Origin: Novosphingobium sp. AP12 | GTDB lineage: Bacteria > Pseudomonadota > Alphaproteobacteria > Sphingomonadales > Sphingomonadaceae | DNA length: 34,878 bases | Reading direction: 5' to 3' | NCBI RefSeq assembly: GCF_000281975.1 | Contig: NZ_AKKE01000095.1 | Location: 1-34,878, forward strand | Shown: one piece after another, positions 8,518 to 17,219 of the stretch | Position numbering within the stretch: the stretch's first letter is position 1 | Layout of the letters: the number at the start of each line of letters is the position of its first letter | Program-made: the position numbers and the translations under genes | The notes under the pieces: model-generated | Told to the model about the DNA's origin: nothing | What the model saw: the letters and a program-made list of their open reading frames with translations, nothing else | Database searches by the model: none

Positions 8518-8551
8518 ATGCTATTGCGATCCATTCGCACTCGCATATATT
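8518..8551 (+). promoter_or_regulatory. Promoter and dyad operator of bfd (Fur-box-like)
   Basis: A dyad centred on base 8532 has inner arms TGCGA/TCGCA (8525-8529, 8535-8539) and outer arms ATGC/GCAT (8518-8521, 8543-8546). On the minus strand its core reads TGCGAATGGATCGCA, close to the TGCGAAT-type Fur sites seen in alphaproteobacteria. A promoter fits inside it: -35 TTGCGA (8524-8529), 16 bases, -10 TATATT (8546-8551). The dyad covers the promoter and lies 30 bases before bfd, as expected for an iron-responsive operator. Confidence 0.55.
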
Positions 8552-8575
8552 GAAGCGGGACTAGAGGATTCGCTC

Positions 8576-8770
8576 ATGTACGTGTGCATCTGCAATGCCA
8601 TCCGGGAAACCGAACTTCGCTGCGCCGCGCGCCGCTGCCGTGGCAGTGCGGAAGCGATCTACGGTTCGCTTGGGCGCGCTCCTCAATGCCGCCAGTGCCT
8701 CGACGAGGCGGAAGACATCATTGCCGACGAGCTTTCGTCGGCCGGAATGGGAATCTCTGCAGCCGCCTGA
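8576..8770 (+). CDS. bfd: Bacterioferritin-associated ferredoxin
   Basis: 64 residues starting MYVCICNAIRE. Four cysteines in the order C4-x-C6 ... C38-x2-C41 bind a [2Fe-2S] cluster, the arrangement of Bfd/NirBD-type domains. Bfd passes electrons to bacterioferritin heme so that stored ferric iron is reduced and released. The ATG at 8576 follows AGAGGA. bfr lies 71 bases downstream in the same direction, which supports the assignment. A second possible promoter for bfr (TTGAAC 8782-8787, 18 bases, TATAGG 8806-8811) sits between them. Confidence 0.92.
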   Translation: MYVCICNAIRETELRCAARRCRGSAEAIYGSLGRAPQCRQCLDEAEDIIADELSSAGMGISAAA

Positions 8771-8781
8771 CATGACCTGAC

Positions 8782-8811
8782 TTGAACTTCAGTACCCGTT
8801 TCGCCTATAGG
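8782..8811 (+). promoter_or_regulatory. Possible bfr promoter
   Basis: TTGAAC (8782-8787) and TATAGG (8806-8811), 18 bases apart, fit a sigma-70-type promoter 30 bases ahead of the bfr ATG. It would let bfr be transcribed apart from bfd. Sequence match only. Confidence 0.35.
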
Positions 8812-8841
8812 CCGCGGCTCACATAGAGGAGTTTCCGCGCG

Positions 8842-9321
8842 ATGAATGGCGACCAAAGGGTCATCGAGTTTCTTAACAAGGCCCTGTTCAACGAGCTGAC
8901 CGCGATCAACCAGTACTGGCTGCACTACCGCATGCTCGACAACTGGGGCATCAAGAAACTCGCCGAGTACGAACGCCACGAATCGATCGATGAGATGAAG
9001 CACGCGGACGTGCTTGCCGATCGCATCCTGTTCCTCGGCGGCCTCCCCAACTTCCAGTCGCTCGGCAAGCTGCGTGTCGGCGAAACGGTCGAGGAAATCC
9101 TCAAGGCCGACCTCGCGCTCGAATACGACGCCCTGCCGATGCTCAAGGACGCCATCGCCCATGCCGAGTCGGTTCGCGACTACGTCAGCCGCGAAATCTT
9201 CGAGCGCATCCTCGAGAGCGAGGAAGAGCATGTCGATTTCCTCGAAAAGCAGTTCGACATGATCGAGCGCATGGGTATTCAGAACTACTGCCAGCTGCAG
9301 AGCAAGCCCGCCGAAGACTGA
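8842..9321 (+). CDS. bfr: Bacterioferritin
   Basis: 159 residues, the usual length. This heme-containing ferritin forms a 24-mer shell that oxidises and stores iron. Ferroxidase ligands are visible: E18 (NELTAINQY), E51 and H54 (IDEMKHAD), and E127/H130 in the EEEHVDF stretch. M52, between E51 and H54, is the heme-bridging methionine typical of Bfr. GAGGAG lies about 10 bases before the ATG. Its pairing with bfd gives a store-and-release module. Confidence 0.97.
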   Translation: MNGDQRVIEFLNKALFNELTAINQYWLHYRMLDNWGIKKLAEYERHESIDEMKHADVLADRILFLGGLPNFQSLGKLRVGETVEEILKADLALEYDALPMLKDAIAHAESVRDYVSREIFERILESEEEHVDFLEKQFDMIERMGIQNYCQLQSKPAED

Positions 9322-9344
9322 GGCGGCCGCCCTCTGCGCTTGCT

Positions 9345-9360
9345 GCGCGGGAACCCGCGC
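9345..9360 (+). terminator. Short hairpin after bfr
   Basis: GCGCGGG (9345-9351) and CCCGCGC (9354-9360) form a perfect 7-bp inverted repeat 24 bases after the bfr stop. There is no T-run, so it may be a 3'-end stabiliser or a weak terminator. Confidence 0.35.
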
Positions 9361-9427
9361 TCCTCCCGGCACTTCTGTCTGGGGGGAGCGGCCGGGTGCC
9401 GCGCCCGGGACGTGTCAGGGGGAAAGC

Positions 9428-10594
9428 ATGAATTCACCGCGCAGCGATGCTCAAGGTAAGCGCGGCCTTGAAACCGAGGACATCGGCTTTGCCGTCCTCG
9501 TCGTCGTCATCACCCTCGCCTTCGCCTACCTGCTCGCGCCCTATTTCGGCGCCGTACTGTGGGGCGTGGTCGCCGCGATCATGTTCCAGCCGCTCACCAA
9601 GAAGCTGACCGGCCGGCTGAACGGGCGCAAGAACCTGGCGACTTCGATCGTCCTGTTCGGGCTCATCGCGCTGTTCGTGATCCCGACGATCCTGCTTGGG
9701 ATCAGCCTCGTCAACGAGGCGACCGTCCTCTACGGCAAGATTTCCAGCGGCCAGATCGACTTCGGCCGCATCTTCCAGCAAGTCCTCAATGCCTTGCCGA
9801 ACCGCCTGCGCGGCATGATCGAGGAATACGGGCTGACCGACTTCGACACCATCCGCCGCCAGTTCGGCTCCAGCATCACCAGCGGCCTCCAGACCGTCGC
9901 CGGGCGCGTGCTGACCGTGGGCCAGGGCGCGCTGAGCTTCGTCGCAGCGCTCGGCGTCATGCTCTACCTCAGCTACTTCCTGCTGCGTGACGGACAGCGT
10001 TACGGCGACATGGTGCGCACCAGCCTGCCGCTCCACGCCTCCACCCGCGATTCGCTGATCGAGCACTTCCTGCTCGTGGTGCGCGCCACCATGCGCGGCA
10101 CCGTGGTCGTGGCGATCGTCCAGGGCGTGCTCGGCGGCCTACTGTTCTCGCTGCTGGGGATAGAGGGCGCGCTGATCTGGGGCGTGCTGATGGGTTTCTT
10201 CTCGCTTCTGCCCGCCGTCGGCACCGCGATCATCTGGGTGCCCGCCGCGATCTACCTCTTCGCCACGGGCGACACCGTCAAGGCGTCGATCGTCGTGTTC
10301 TGCGGCGTCTTCGTCATTGGCATGGTCGACAACGTGCTGCGTCCGATTCTGGTGGGCCGCGACACCCGTCTGCCCGACTTCGTGGTGCTGATCGCGACGC
10401 TGGCAGGCCTGGAGCTGTTCGGCCTCAACGGCTTCATCATCGGCCCAGTCATCGCCGCGCTGTTCATCGCGGTATGGAACCAGCACCGCGACCAGCGCGA
10501 AGCCAAGGTCGAGGGCGACCGCACCGGTCTGCCGGTGCAGTCGCAGGCCGTCGCCCAGAAAGCAGCCGAGGAGGCTGTGGCGCATCCGTCCTGA
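9428..10594 (+). CDS. AI-2E family transporter (PerM-like)
   Basis: 388 residues with seven or eight transmembrane segments: an N-terminal pair (FAVLVVVITLAFAYLLAPYF...), a third (NLATSIVLFGLIALFVIPTIL), a soluble loop at about 90-150, and a C-terminal group including the LLGIEGALIWGVLMGFFSLLP motif of the family. Members include exporters of AI-2 or other small molecules and Na+/H+ antiporters, so the substrate cannot be named. GGGGGAAAGC ahead of the ATG is a clear ribosome site. Confidence 0.9.
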   Translation: MNSPRSDAQGKRGLETEDIGFAVLVVVITLAFAYLLAPYFGAVLWGVVAAIMFQPLTKKLTGRLNGRKNLATSIVLFGLIALFVIPTILLGISLVNEATVLYGKISSGQIDFGRIFQQVLNALPNRLRGMIEEYGLTDFDTIRRQFGSSITSGLQTVAGRVLTVGQGALSFVAALGVMLYLSYFLLRDGQRYGDMVRTSLPLHASTRDSLIEHFLLVVRATMRGTVVVAIVQGVLGGLLFSLLGIEGALIWGVLMGFFSLLPAVGTAIIWVPAAIYLFATGDTVKASIVVFCGVFVIGMVDNVLRPILVGRDTRLPDFVVLIATLAGLELFGLNGFIIGPVIAALFIAVWNQHRDQREAKVEGDRTGLPVQSQAVAQKAAEEAVAHPS

Positions 10595-10603
10595 TCACAG
10601 CCA

Positions 10604-10629
10604 CCGTCGTCCCCCACCGGGGACGATGG
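10604..10629. terminator. Bidirectional hairpin between convergent genes
   Basis: CCGTCGTCCCC (10604-10614) pairs with GGGGACGATGG (10619-10629) over 11 positions with one G-U, around a CACC loop. It sits exactly between the ends of the transporter and der, so it can end both transcripts. It resembles the hairpin at 23306-23332, which also lies between convergent genes. Confidence 0.55.
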
Positions 10630-10639
10630 CGGTCGGCGC

Positions 10640-12019
10640 TCAGTCCTTGGCGAACGGGTTCTTGGCGCTGCGCAGGTTCAGGCGGATCGGCACGGCCTCG
10701 AACCCCAGTTCGCGGCGCATCCCGTTGATGAGATAGCGCCGGTAGCTTTCGGGCAGCAGGTCGAGGCGGGTGCCGAAGACCACGAAGCCGGGCGGGCGGG
10801 TCTTGGCCTGGGTAATGTAGCGCAGCTTGATGCGCTTGCCGCCCGGCGCCGGCGGCGGGTTGGCGGAGAGCGCGTCGTCGAACCAGCGGTTGAGCGCGGC
10901 GGTGGGCACGCGCTTGCTCCAGGCCTCGCGGATCGAGAAGCCGACCGCGATCAGCTCGTCGAGCCCGCGGCCCGTGCGCGCCGAAACGGTCAGAAGCGGC
11001 ACGCCGCGGACCTGCGCTAGACCCTCGTCGAGCGCGCCGCGAATGCCGTTGAACAGGCCCGACGCGCCCTCGGCGACATCCCACTTGTTCACCGCGATGA
11101 TGAGCGCGCGGCCTTCTTCCAGAACCTTCGAAGCAATCGTCAGGTCCTGGTGCTCCAGCCCGCGCGTCGCGTCGAGCAGCAGCACCACGACTTCGGCGAA
11201 GTCGATCGCGTGGCGCGCGTCGGCCACGGCCATGCGCTCCAGCTTCTCGACCACGTTGGCGCGCTTGCGCATGCCCGCGGTGTCGATCAGTTGCACCTGC
11301 CGCACATCTTGCGTCTTGGGATCGGTCCATTCCCAGTCGATCGTGATCGAATCGCGGGTGATCCCCGCTTCCGGCCCGGTGAGCAGGCGGTCTTCGCCCA
11401 AAATACGGTTGATCAGCGTCGACTTGCCGGCATTCGGGCGCCCGACGATGGCGAGCTTGAGCGGACGCAGAAGCATGGCTTCCTCGTCCTCTTCCTCCTC
11501 GAACTCGGGCTCCGGCGGCTGGAGCGGCTCGAGATGGGGGAGCAGCGCCTCGAACAGGTCGGCGGTGCCGATACCGTGCTCGGCGGAGAAGGCGATCGGA
11601 TCGCCAAGGCCCAGCGAGTAGGATTCGAGCACACCGTGCTCGCCCGCGCGGCCCTCTGCCTTGTTGGCGAGCAGGATCACCGGCACCGGCGAGGCGCGCA
11701 GCCACTGGCCGATCTCCTCGTCGAGCGGAGTGATCCCGGCGCGCGCGTCGACCACGAACAGCGCGACGTCCGCCGTCGCAAGCGCAGCTTCGGTCTGCTT
11801 GCGCATGCGGCCGGGCAGCGTCTCCGCGTCCGTGTCCTCCCAGCCGGCGGTGTCGACGATCTGGAATTTCAGGCCGAGCAGTTCGGCGTCGCCGAAGCGG
11901 CGGTCACGGGTGACGCCCGGCTGGTCGTCGACCAGTGCGAGCTTCTTGCCGACGAGGCGGTTCCACAACGTGGACTTGCCGACGTTGGGTCGGCCGATGA
12001 TGATGACTTGGGGAAGCAT
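10640..12019 (-). CDS. der: Ribosome assembly GTPase Der (EngA)
   Basis: 459 residues. Two G domains in tandem: first P-loop GRPNVGKST at 9-17 with DTAGW (56-60) and NKAE (119-122), second P-loop GRPNAGKST at 193-201 with DTAGMRK and NKWD. The domains are joined by an acidic linker (PEFEEEEDEE, about 171-180). A KH-like C-terminal domain follows (YITQAKTRPPGFVVFGTR). Der acts in maturation of the 50S subunit. The start ATG at 12019 (MLPQVIIIGRPN) has GGGA just upstream. A longer frame from 12121 would add 34 residues not seen in the family. Confidence 0.97.
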   Translation of the reverse strand: MLPQVIIIGRPNVGKSTLWNRLVGKKLALVDDQPGVTRDRRFGDAELLGLKFQIVDTAGWEDTDAETLPGRMRKQTEAALATADVALFVVDARAGITPLDEEIGQWLRASPVPVILLANKAEGRAGEHGVLESYSLGLGDPIAFSAEHGIGTADLFEALLPHLEPLQPPEPEFEEEEDEEAMLLRPLKLAIVGRPNAGKSTLINRILGEDRLLTGPEAGITRDSITIDWEWTDPKTQDVRQVQLIDTAGMRKRANVVEKLERMAVADARHAIDFAEVVVLLLDATRGLEHQDLTIASKVLEEGRALIIAVNKWDVAEGASGLFNGIRGALDEGLAQVRGVPLLTVSARTGRGLDELIAVGFSIREAWSKRVPTAALNRWFDDALSANPPPAPGGKRIKLRYITQAKTRPPGFVVFGTRLDLLPESYRRYLINGMRRELGFEAVPIRLNLRSAKNPFAKD

Positions 12020-12256
12020 GATTCCCAGCGCATGGGGATTTCCGCCGCTTTTGGCAAGCTTTGCGGTCGAGTCGGCGGGGCTTGACGAGCGGGCCGTCGC
12101 GAAATTGACGCACCTTTCCATGTGCTGGGCCGGCCCTCGTCACCCCCGGCGAAGATTTTTCGGCAATTTCAACTCTCGAGCCGGAACAAAACCTTGCTCC
12201 GCGATTAACCAGACTCGGCACACAGCCGATAACCTTCCCAGGGCACAAGGGTAGGC
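12020..12256. promoter_or_regulatory. Divergent gap between der and the CHAP gene
   Basis: This 237-base interval should hold the der promoter (minus) and the CHAP-gene promoter (plus). It has one TTAACC half-site (12207-12212) but no partner at N7, so I do not call a CtrA box. No hairpin or RNA gene stands out. Confidence 0.3.
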
Positions 12257-12907
12257 ATGAGGGTTTACCGCAAAGTATTCATTCTGGGGCTCGCCGCCGC
12301 GTGCATGACGCCGGCCCACGCCCGTACCGCCATCGACGCCGCCATCGGCGAGGCTTCACCGGGGGATTCCAACGCCGGATCGGCTCTGACCGTGCCGAAG
12401 GGCCCGGGCCACCTCGAATGCGTGCCTTATGCGCGCTCCACTTCGGGCATCCAGATCTACGGCGATGCCCATACGTGGTGGGGCCAGGCCAAGGACCGCT
12501 ACGCCACCGGCCATTCGCCGCGCGTGGGGGCGGTTCTCGCCATCCGTCCGTTCAACAATTCGAAGCTGGGGCACGTCGCGACGGTGAGCCGCATCGTCGA
12601 TTCGCGCACGATCCTGCTGAGCCACGCCAATTGGTCGGTCCCGGGCGAGATCGAACGCAACGTCACCGCGCTCGACGTCTCGCCGGACAACGACTGGAGC
12701 CAGGTGCGGATCTGGTATGCACCGAGCCGAGGCCTGGGCAACACGCATTGGCCGGTCGCGGGCTTCATCTACAATGCAAAACCCGGGTCGGTACGCGATC
12801 TCGGCACCACCCGTCTCGCCTCTGCGGCAGGCGCCAAGGCCCCCAAGACAGAGAAAAGCGCCCGCCACGCCGATCCGATCGGCGCGATCATCGCGGGCAC
12901 TTACTAG
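12257..12907 (+). CDS. Secreted CHAP-domain protein
   Basis: 216 residues. A signal peptide (residues 1-22, ending PAHA) is followed by a CHAP-type cysteine amidohydrolase/endopeptidase domain. The probable catalytic residues are C55 (HLECVPYAR), H106 (KLGHVATV) and N125 (SHANW). CHAP enzymes cut peptidoglycan peptides; the protein should act in the periplasm. The C-terminal 50 residues are low-complexity and basic. The gene has its own upstream region, with a gap of 237 bases to der. Confidence 0.87.
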   Translation: MRVYRKVFILGLAAACMTPAHARTAIDAAIGEASPGDSNAGSALTVPKGPGHLECVPYARSTSGIQIYGDAHTWWGQAKDRYATGHSPRVGAVLAIRPFNNSKLGHVATVSRIVDSRTILLSHANWSVPGEIERNVTALDVSPDNDWSQVRIWYAPSRGLGNTHWPVAGFIYNAKPGSVRDLGTTRLASAAGAKAPKTEKSARHADPIGAIIAGTY

Positions 12908-12943
12908 GCGGCCCCGCCCCCTTCCAGGGACGAGGCAGCAACC

Positions 12944-13258
12944 TCAGTCCTTCTTGGCGACCGGTGCGTCGTCGCCGATGTCTTCGTACCAGGCTTCCAC
13001 CGGGCCGGAGAGCTTGATCGTCAGCGCATTGCCGTGGCGATCCATGGACTTGCCGGCCTGGACGCGAATCCAGCCCTCCGAGATCGAGTATTCCTCGACG
13101 TTGGTGCGCACGGTGCCCTTGAAGCGGATGCCGATGCCGCGCTGCAGTTTCTCCTGGTCGAAGAAGGGGCTGCGCGGATTGATCGCGAGGTGGTCGGGTG
13201 GCACGTCCGGGCCAGAGGTTTCCGGTGCCGTTTCGGGAGCGTTGGTGTCTTCGGTCAT
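12944..13258 (-). CDS. DUF3297 family protein
   Basis: 104 residues. The conserved core is DHLAINPRSPFFDQEKLQRGIGIRF followed by TNVEEYSISEGWIRVQAGKSMDRHG and the TIKLSGPVE stretch, matching DUF3297, a family with no assigned function that is common in proteobacteria. The N-terminal 25 residues are Thr/Pro/Glu-rich and probably disordered. The ATG at 13258 is favoured. A start at 13294 would add 12 residues ahead of the conserved core. Convergent with the CHAP gene, 36 bases apart. Confidence 0.85.
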   Translation of the reverse strand: MTEDTNAPETAPETSGPDVPPDHLAINPRSPFFDQEKLQRGIGIRFKGTVRTNVEEYSISEGWIRVQAGKSMDRHGNALTIKLSGPVEAWYEDIGDDAPVAKKD

Positions 13259-13335
13259 GGCAGTCGCGTTTAGATGCAGATCGGCGCTTGTCAATTCGAT
13301 CCGAGTTGTCTAGGGGGCCGCTTCCGCTTGAGAGC

Positions 13336-13410
13336 GGGCGCGTAGCTCAGTGGTAGAGCACACCCTTCACACGGGTGGGGTCGCAGGTTCAATCCCTGCC
13401 GCGCCCACCA
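13336..13410 (+). tRNA. tRNA-Val (anticodon CAC)
   Basis: A complete cloverleaf: acceptor GGGCGCG/CGCGCCC, D arm GCTC-GAGC, anticodon stem CACCC/GGGTG with loop TTCACAC (anticodon CAC), T arm GCAGG/CCTGC with loop TTCAATC, and an encoded CCA end (13408-13410). It reads GUG codons, common in this high-GC genome. Confidence 0.97.
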
Positions 13411-13483
13411 TCCTTCACGGATGGCCCAGCCTTCGCTCAGAGCCGTTCCCCTGACTTCCGACATGCGACCAGATGGCCCCGCC

Positions 13484-13503
13484 TCGGGTTAACCCGAAAT
13501 TAG
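13484..13503 (+). promoter_or_regulatory. Palindrome and CtrA-box-like site before the GT-C gene
   Basis: TCGGGTTAACCCGA (13484-13497) is a perfect 14-bp palindrome. Its centre begins a TTAA-N7-TTAG site (13489-13503) that matches the one at 5901-5915 (minus) at 13 of 15 bases. It lies 56 bases ahead of the glycosyltransferase ATG. A CtrA-type site and a palindromic operator are both possible. Confidence 0.4.
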
Positions 13504-13559
13504 CCATGCGCCGCGCATGACGGCCACGACCACGGCCAACATGCAGGACCTGCGAACCG

Positions 13560-15050
13560 ATGACCCACGACGGCCCCCCGTCCCTGCAAGTCCGGTCGCA
13601 GGCGTTCCGCCCCTGGCTGCTGCTCGTTCTCCTGGCCATCGCCGCCGCCTTGCGCTTCGGGACTTTCGGCGATCCCAATCTTCACGTCGACGAAGCCTTC
13701 TACCAGACCGTCGGCGTGGCGATGCACCATGGGGCGCTGCCCTATGTCGACATCTGGGACCGCAAGCCCTGGGGCCTGTTCTTCATCTACTACCTGATCG
13801 CCTTCGTCTCGAGCGGCCCGCTGGCCTACCAGCTCGTCGCGACCCTGTTCGCCGCCGCGACCGCCTGGGTCATCGGCCGCTTCGCGAGCCGCTGGGCGGG
13901 CCTTCGCGGCGGGCTCCTTGCGGGCATCGTCTACCTCCTGTGGCTCGACCCGCTGCAGGGCTTCGGCGGCCAGAGCCCGGTGTTCTACAATCTCTTCATC
14001 GCGGCGGCCGCGCTGCTGGTCTTCCGTTCCGGCGCAGAGCTGCGCGCCGGGCGTGTGCCGGGCGCCGTTCCCGCCGCCATGCTACTGGCGGGCCTTGCCA
14101 TTACCGTGAAGCCGACCGCCCTGTTCGAAGCGGCCTTCCTTGGCCTTTACGCGGCGATCCTGCTGCTGCGTTCGCCAGCGCCCCGGCCCCGCGCCGGCCG
14201 CGCCGTGCTGGGGTGGGTGCTGATCGGCGCTGCGCCGATGCTGGCGATCTCGGCATGGTACGCGCTGCACGGCTACTGGGCGATCTACTGGCAGGCGATG
14301 GTGCTCGCCAGCCTCGACCGGCCTCAGTTCGCCTACGCTGCGACGATGCGCTTCCTGGTCAGCTTCATTCTCCTCGCTCCGGTACTGGTGGTGGCGACGC
14401 TGTCTCTGGCGACCTGGCAGGGCGAGGCGCGGCGCTTCGTCGGCTGGTGGCTGCTGGCGGCGCTGCTAGGGCTGGTCTCCGTGCCCAACTTCTACATGCA
14501 CTATTCACTGCCGCTGCTGGTTCCGCTGAGCATCGTGACGGCCAGCTTCCTTTCGCGCCCGATCGGCGGGCCGGTGGCGCTGGCCTGCCTCGCGGCCTGG
14601 TCGTGGTACAATGCCAATACCCTCGACTACCACCACACCCGCCGCTCCCAGGCGGCAATGGCCGCACTGGCGCAGGCCGTCCGATCCCATGACGACGGCG
14701 CTCCGCTGTTCGTCGTCGATGGCCCGCCGCAGCTCTATATCCTCACCGGCCATCCCTTCCCGACGCCGCTGGTGTTCCCCCACCACCTGGGCGACGCCAG
14801 CGAGCGCGACCTGAGCCATCTTTCCACGATCGGCGAGACCCGGCGCGTGCTGCGACTGCGACCCTCCACCGTCGTCATGCCCGACACGCCCCGCCAGGAC
14901 CCGGCCAACCTCGAGGTCATCGGCGCCGTCACCGCCTATGTCACGCAGCACTGCCGCAAGGTCGCGACCATCGACACGCCAGACGTGCTGACCAGTTCGC
15001 GGATGAACGTCTGGGCCGGATGCCGCGCGGTCCGCGGGCACCAAAGCTGA
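13560..15050 (+). CDS. GT-C type membrane glycosyltransferase (GT39-like)
   Basis: 496 residues with about ten transmembrane segments. After the first segment comes the luminal/periplasmic HVDEAFY motif, with D44-E45 as the probable catalytic acidic pair of GT-C enzymes; PYVDIWDRKPWG and the FYNLF loop also fit the dolichyl-phosphate-mannosyltransferase/ArnT-like families. Such enzymes move a sugar from a lipid carrier to a protein or glycan at the outer face of the membrane. Substrate is unknown. A soluble C-terminal domain (from about 370) ends in RMNVWAGCRAV. The tRNA-Val gene and a palindrome (13484-13503) lie just upstream. Confidence 0.85.
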   Translation: MTHDGPPSLQVRSQAFRPWLLLVLLAIAAALRFGTFGDPNLHVDEAFYQTVGVAMHHGALPYVDIWDRKPWGLFFIYYLIAFVSSGPLAYQLVATLFAAATAWVIGRFASRWAGLRGGLLAGIVYLLWLDPLQGFGGQSPVFYNLFIAAAALLVFRSGAELRAGRVPGAVPAAMLLAGLAITVKPTALFEAAFLGLYAAILLLRSPAPRPRAGRAVLGWVLIGAAPMLAISAWYALHGYWAIYWQAMVLASLDRPQFAYAATMRFLVSFILLAPVLVVATLSLATWQGEARRFVGWWLLAALLGLVSVPNFYMHYSLPLLVPLSIVTASFLSRPIGGPVALACLAAWSWYNANTLDYHHTRRSQAAMAALAQAVRSHDDGAPLFVVDGPPQLYILTGHPFPTPLVFPHHLGDASERDLSHLSTIGETRRVLRLRPSTVVMPDTPRQDPANLEVIGAVTAYVTQHCRKVATIDTPDVLTSSRMNVWAGCRAVRGHQS

Positions 15051-15103
15051 CACCCTTTCCCGATGCTTGCGCCGCGCCCGCCCACGCGGCATAGCCCCGG
15101 CCC

Positions 15104-16384
15104 ATGCACGATATCCGCCAGATCCGCGAAAACCCCGCAGCCTTCGACGCCGGCCTCGCCCGCCGCGGCGTGGCGCCCGTCTCCGCCCAGATCGTCGCTC
15201 TCGACGAACAGCGCCGCTCCCTCGCCACCCGCGCGCAGGAAAGCCAGAACCGCCGCAACGAGGCGTCGAAAGCCATCGGCAAGGCCATGGGCCAGGGCGA
15301 CACCGCCACCGCCGACGCGCTCAAGGCCGAAGTCGCCGGGCTCAAGGACAGCCTCCCCGCGCTCGAAGCCGAGGAGAAGGACGTCGCGGCCCAGCTGCAC
15401 GACCTGCTCGCCGGCCTGCCCAACATTCCCGTCGACGCCGTACCCGACGGCGCGGACGAGGCGCAGAACGTCGAAGTCCTGAAGTGGGGCGTGCCACGCG
15501 AGTTCGCCTTCACGCCCAGGGAACATGCCGACATCGGCCCCGCGCTGGGGCTCGATTTCGAGACGGGCGCCCTGCTCTCAGGTGCGCGCTTCACCTTTCT
15601 CAAGGGCCAGATGGCGCGCCTGCATCGCGCGCTCGCGCAGTTCATGCTCGACACGCAGACCGACACGAACGGCTTCCTAGAGTGCAACGTGCCGCTGCTG
15701 GTCAAGGATGAGGCCGTTTACGGCACCGGCCAGTTGCCGAAGTTCTCAGACGACCTTTTCCGCACGACCGACGGGCGCTGGCTGATTCCCACCGCCGAAG
15801 TCTCGCTGACGAATTATGTGCGCGAGACGGTGATCCACCCCGATGCCCTGCCCCTGCGCATGACCGCGCTCACCCCCTGCTTCCGCTCGGAAGCGGGCGC
15901 GGCGGGGCGCGACACGCGTGGGTTCATCCGCCAGCACCAGTTCGAGAAGGTGGAACTCGTCACCGTCTGCCGCCCCGAGGACAGCGAGGGGGAGCACGAG
16001 AAGATGGTCGCCGCCGCCGAATCGATCCTGCAGGCGCTGGGCCTCCCCTACCGCAAGGTGCTTCTCTGCGCCGGCGACATGGGCGCCACCGCGCGGCTGA
16101 CCTACGACCTCGAAGTGTGGCTGCCGGGCCAGCAGGCCTACCGCGAGATCAGCTCGATCTCGAACTGCGGCGACTACCAGGCGCGCCGCATGAACGCCCG
16201 CTTCAAGCCCGAGGGCGCCAAGAAGACCGAGTTCGTCCACACCCTCAACGGCTCGGGCCTTGCGGTCGGCCGCACGCTGGTCGCGGTTCTGGAGAACTAT
16301 CAGGAGGAGGACGGCTCGGTGCTCGTGCCAGACGTTCTGAAGCCGTGGATGGGCGGGCTCGAGAAGCTGGAAGCGCTGGCGTAA
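15104..16384 (+). CDS. serS: Seryl-tRNA synthetase
   Basis: 426 residues, class II synthetase. An N-terminal coiled-coil arm for tRNA binding covers about residues 30-105. Motif 2 is [26 protein letters not shown], with the strict Arg of class II enzymes, and motif 3 is [18 protein letters not shown]. The start [22 protein letters not shown] is typical. It charges tRNA-Ser (and tRNA-Sec where present). It heads a probable run with surE and the genes behind it, though a hairpin at 16386-16404 follows immediately. Confidence 0.98.
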   Translation: MHDIRQIRENPAAFDAGLARRGVAPVSAQIVALDEQRRSLATRAQESQNRRNEASKAIGKAMGQGDTATADALKAEVAGLKDSLPALEAEEKDVAAQLHDLLAGLPNIPVDAVPDGADEAQNVEVLKWGVPREFAFTPREHADIGPALGLDFETGALLSGARFTFLKGQMARLHRALAQFMLDTQTDTNGFLECNVPLLVKDEAVYGTGQLPKFSDDLFRTTDGRWLIPTAEVSLTNYVRETVIHPDALPLRMTALTPCFRSEAGAAGRDTRGFIRQHQFEKVELVTVCRPEDSEGEHEKMVAAAESILQALGLPYRKVLLCAGDMGATARLTYDLEVWLPGQQAYREISSISNCGDYQARRMNARFKPEGAKKTEFVHTLNGSGLAVGRTLVAVLENYQEEDGSVLVPDVLKPWMGGLEKLEALA

Positions 16385-16385
16385 C

Positions 16386-16404
16386 GCGGGGCTTCACGCC
16401 CCGC
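16386..16404 (+). terminator. Hairpin after serS
   Basis: GCGGGGC (16386-16392) and GCCCCGC (16398-16404) form a 7-bp stem with a TTCAC loop, 2 bases after the serS stop. TTTT follows 7 bases later (16411-16414). It may lower read-through into surE. Confidence 0.45.
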
Positions 16405-16454
16405 CGCAGGTTTTCACGTATCCCCGCCCGGCCGGGTATGGTTAAAGGCAAGTC

Positions 16455-17219
16455 ATGCGCATCCTCCTCACCAACGACGACGGCATCAATGCTCCCGGCC
16501 TCTATGTGCTGGAGAAGATCGCCGCGCAGCTTTCCGACGACATCTGGATCTGCGCGCCGAGCGAGGAGCAATCGGGCGCGGGCCACTCGCTAACCCTCAC
16601 CCGTCCGGTCCGTATGCGCCAGCACGCCGAGCGCCGCTTCTCGGTAACCGGCACGCCGACCGATTCGGTTACGATGGGGCTCAAGAAGGTCCTGTCCGGC
16701 CCGCCCGACCTGATCCTCTCTGGCGTCAACCGCGGCGCCAACATGGGCGACGACGTGACGTATTCGGGCACCGTTTCGGCCGCGTTCGAGGGCGCGCTGG
16801 CGGGCATACGCTCGATCGCGCTGAGCCAGGTCTATTCGAAGGAAGGTCTCGGCGACGGGGTCAGCTTCGCCGCTGCCGAGGAATGGGGCGCCAGGGTGCT
16901 GCGCCCGCTGCTCGACCAGCCCTTCGCGCCGCGCACGCTGGTGAACGTCAACTTCCCGGCCATCCCCGCCGATGAGGTGAAGGGCATTCGTGTCGTTCGC
17001 CAGGGTTTCCACGACTATGCGCGCGGCTCCGTCGTCGAGGGCATGGACCCGCGCGGCTTCCCGTATTTCTGGTTCGGCCTGCACGGGATCGAACACACCC
17101 CCGGTCACGCCACCGACCTCGAGGCGATCGCGGAGGGCTATATCTCGGTGACGCCGCTGCAACTCGACCTCACCCACGACGCCTCGCTGAAAGCGATGGC
17201 GGAGCGCTACGGCCAGTGA
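16455..17219 (+). CDS. surE: 5'/3'-nucleotidase SurE
   Basis: 254 residues. Conserved metal-site motifs at the N-terminus (ILLTNDDGINAPGL with D8-D9) and SGVNRGANMGDDVTYSGTVSAAFEG. SurE hydrolyses nucleoside monophosphates and is linked to stationary-phase survival. The GTGA at its end overlaps the start of the LysM/M23 gene, giving surE followed by an nlpD-type gene, the same order as in surE-pcm-nlpD-rpoS of gammaproteobacteria (pcm is absent here). Confidence 0.97.
   Translation: MRILLTNDDGINAPGLYVLEKIAAQLSDDIWICAPSEEQSGAGHSLTLTRPVRMRQHAERRFSVTGTPTDSVTMGLKKVLSGPPDLILSGVNRGANMGDDVTYSGTVSAAFEGALAGIRSIALSQVYSKEGLGDGVSFAAAEEWGARVLRPLLDQPFAPRTLVNVNFPAIPADEVKGIRVVRQGFHDYARGSVVEGMDPRGFPYFWFGLHGIEHTPGHATDLEAIAEGYISVTPLQLDLTHDASLKAMAERYGQ

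Noticed and set aside
12020..12121. Upstream extension of der
   Set aside because: The added 34 residues are absent from Der proteins, and the ATG at 12019 has its own ribosome site.
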